DNA from: JBNJEM01 sp051745935
Lineage (GTDB): Bacteria > Planctomycetota > Planctomycetia > Pirellulales > Pirellulaceae
NCBI GenBank assembly: GCA_051745935.1
Contig: JBNJEM010000430.1
Coordinates: 1-6,934, forward strand
Direction of reading: 5' to 3'
Length of the DNA: 6,934 nt
Shown: positions 6,290 to 6,934 of the stretch, one piece after another
How positions within the stretch are numbered: the first letter of the stretch is position 1
Layout of the letters: each line of letters begins with the position of its first letter
Program-made: the position numbers and the translations under genes
Notes under the pieces: model-generated
Database searches by the model: none
What the model was told of the DNA's origin: nothing
Seen by the model: the letters and a program-made list of their open reading frames with translations, nothing else

Positions 6290-6585
6290 GTAGCCGTTCA
6301 CGGGTGCCGCTACACGGCTTGGACACGCAAGGCCCGCATGGATGCCACGGGCTTGTCCCGTGGTGGTTCACGCTCGCCGCTACAAACCGGCCAAACACAC
6401 CACTACTGGCCGTCGTAGCGTGGAACGTAACGGACCACGGGACAAGCCCGTGGCATTTGCACCTCGAAAAGCCTTTCCTCAAAAAGCCTTTCCTCGAAAA
6501 GCCTTTCCTCGAAAAGCCTTTCCTCAAATGTGCAACGGACGTGCGAACGCCCGCGGACATCAGTCTTTTGCCCGTGAACGGTTAC
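6290..6585. mobile_element. Nested inverted-repeat, MITE-like element
   Basis: The outer arms GTAGCCGTTCACGGG (6290-6304) and CCCGTGAACGGTTAC (6571-6585) are inverted repeats matching at 14 of 15 bases. Inside, a perfect 21-bp inverted repeat (6343-6363 and 6435-6455, containing CCACGGG and TGTCCC) encloses 71 bp with further imperfect pairing, including GGCCA/TGGCC. The unit encodes no transposase and ends about 60 bp upstream of the hemerythrin-like gene. No clear target-site duplication is visible at the outer edges, so a mobile origin is only inferred. It may contribute a hairpin to the transcript, or transcription signals to that gene. Confidence 0.5.
6463..6528. repeat. 15-bp tandem array, 4.4 copies
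   Basis: Units at 6463-6477, 6478-6492, 6493-6507 and 6508-6522 follow CTC(G/A)AAAAGCCTTTC, and a partial CTCAAA follows at 6523. Only one position varies, G or A. The 15-bp period equals five codons, so several frames stay open on both strands (KPFLE-like or RKGFS-like repeats). No ribosome site or conserved protein supports translation. It lies within the nested inverted-repeat element. Confidence 0.9.
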
Positions 6586-6756
6586 AAGAGGCGAAAGGAC
6601 ATGGCCGCGCTATCCATGCCGCACATGCCGACCCCATGTGTGTCATATATGATCGTGTGAAGTGTCTGCCCCCCCCCAGCTTATGCCGGTCTCGACTCTG
6701 AGCGGGTTTCGCCGGATGCACAGGGGTTCCTGGAAACCCTGACGCTAAACGCTTCT

Positions 6757-6859
6757 ATACCGGTGGCGGATGACTTTCTCCGCCGCGAGTCCGACCAACG
6801 GGAGGACGGCTTGCGTCGGGCAGCGTTCCACCCGGAAAAATCCAGCCGCCTGAAATATA
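6757..6859 (+). repeat. 103-bp element shared with 3814-3916 (copy B)
   Basis: This is the second copy, at 85% identity and in opposite orientation to copy A. Here the plus frame is open from just after the TGA at 6658-6660 to the window end, about 91 codons, but has no ATG start or ribosome site. The minus strand has a 71-codon GTG-started frame, 6896-6681. In-frame text such as SIPVADDFLRRESDQRED and AAFHPEKSSRLKY is shared in part with copy A. The element ends in AAATATAATAATC, containing a TATAAT. A C9 tract (6669-6677) lies upstream. The gene to which it may belong lies beyond the window. Confidence 0.75.
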
Positions 6860-6873
6860 ATAATCTCACACCG

Positions 6874-6933
6874 TTACACGCTTGTAAAAAAATCACACAG
6901 GCCCTTGACGGTCGCCGCCGATACTACAATACT
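6874..6933 (+). promoter_or_regulatory. Possible promoter with upstream inverted-repeat site at the right edge
   Basis: TTGACG (6905-6910) is followed after 17 bp by AATACT (6928-6933), matching five and four of six consensus bases. TACAAT (6925-6930) is a better -10, but with a short 14-bp spacer. About 18 bp upstream is TTACA-CGCT-TGTAA (6874-6887), a perfect 5-bp-arm inverted repeat of operator type. It would drive a plus-strand gene outside the window. The evidence is consensus similarity only. Confidence 0.3.
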
Positions 6934-6934
6934 A

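Noticed and set aside
6230..6301. Longer hemerythrin-like protein starting at 6301 or 6265
   Set aside because: Neither start has a ribosome site. The extra residues are unlike the family, and the start at 6229 gives the usual N-terminus.
6463..6528. CRISPR array
   Set aside because: The units are directly adjacent 15-mers without unique spacers, and no cas gene is present.
6207..6701. Overlapping frames on both strands through the tandem array
   Set aside because: The 15-bp unit keeps three-base phase, so frames stay open automatically. The predicted proteins are repeats with no conserved domain.

Overview
The window holds five confident protein genes plus many repeats. The genes are GC-rich with compact, GC-ending codon use. 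The intergenic spaces are long and crowded with hairpins, 15-bp-period arrays and diverged dispersed elements. Together with a CXXCH-type NrfA, this suggests an environmental bacterium, possibly of the Planctomycetota. That placement is an inference from style; no marker gene is present.

Layout. Positions 1-398 are non-coding and contain a 79-bp near-perfect palindrome and a dispersed repeat. A plus-strand gene at 399-1241 encodes a DUF4349-type lipoprotein with a C-terminal membrane segment. Positions 1242-1971 are a 730-bp gene-poor gap with a hairpin-bearing second copy of the dispersed repeat and two mirrored 15-bp-period arrays. Everything confidently coding from 1972 to 6229 is on the minus strand. 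Read in the direction of transcription it is a hemerythrin-domain protein (6229-5624), a class I SAM methyltransferase (5421-4684), the tetraheme quinol dehydrogenase NrfH (4505-3987) and the pentaheme ammonia-forming nitrite reductase NrfA (3720-1972). Positions 6230-6934 have no convincing gene. They hold a nested inverted-repeat element, a 4.4-copy 15-bp tandem array, a second copy of an element also found between nrfH and nrfA, and a possible plus-strand promoter at the right edge.

Function. NrfH would take electrons from the membrane quinol pool and pass them to NrfA, which reduces nitrite to ammonium (DNRA) and can also reduce NO. The co-oriented hemerythrin-like di-iron protein could bind O2 or NO, or protect against nitrosative damage, but its link to Nrf rests on gene order only. 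The methyltransferase has no assigned substrate. The gaps between these genes (about 180-270 bp) are too large for a tight operon, so separate promoters are possible.

The least explained items are the 103-bp element shared at about 85% identity between the nrfH-nrfA gap and the right edge, the all-CXXCH NrfA with its extended N-terminus and acidic insert, and the recurrent repeat families.
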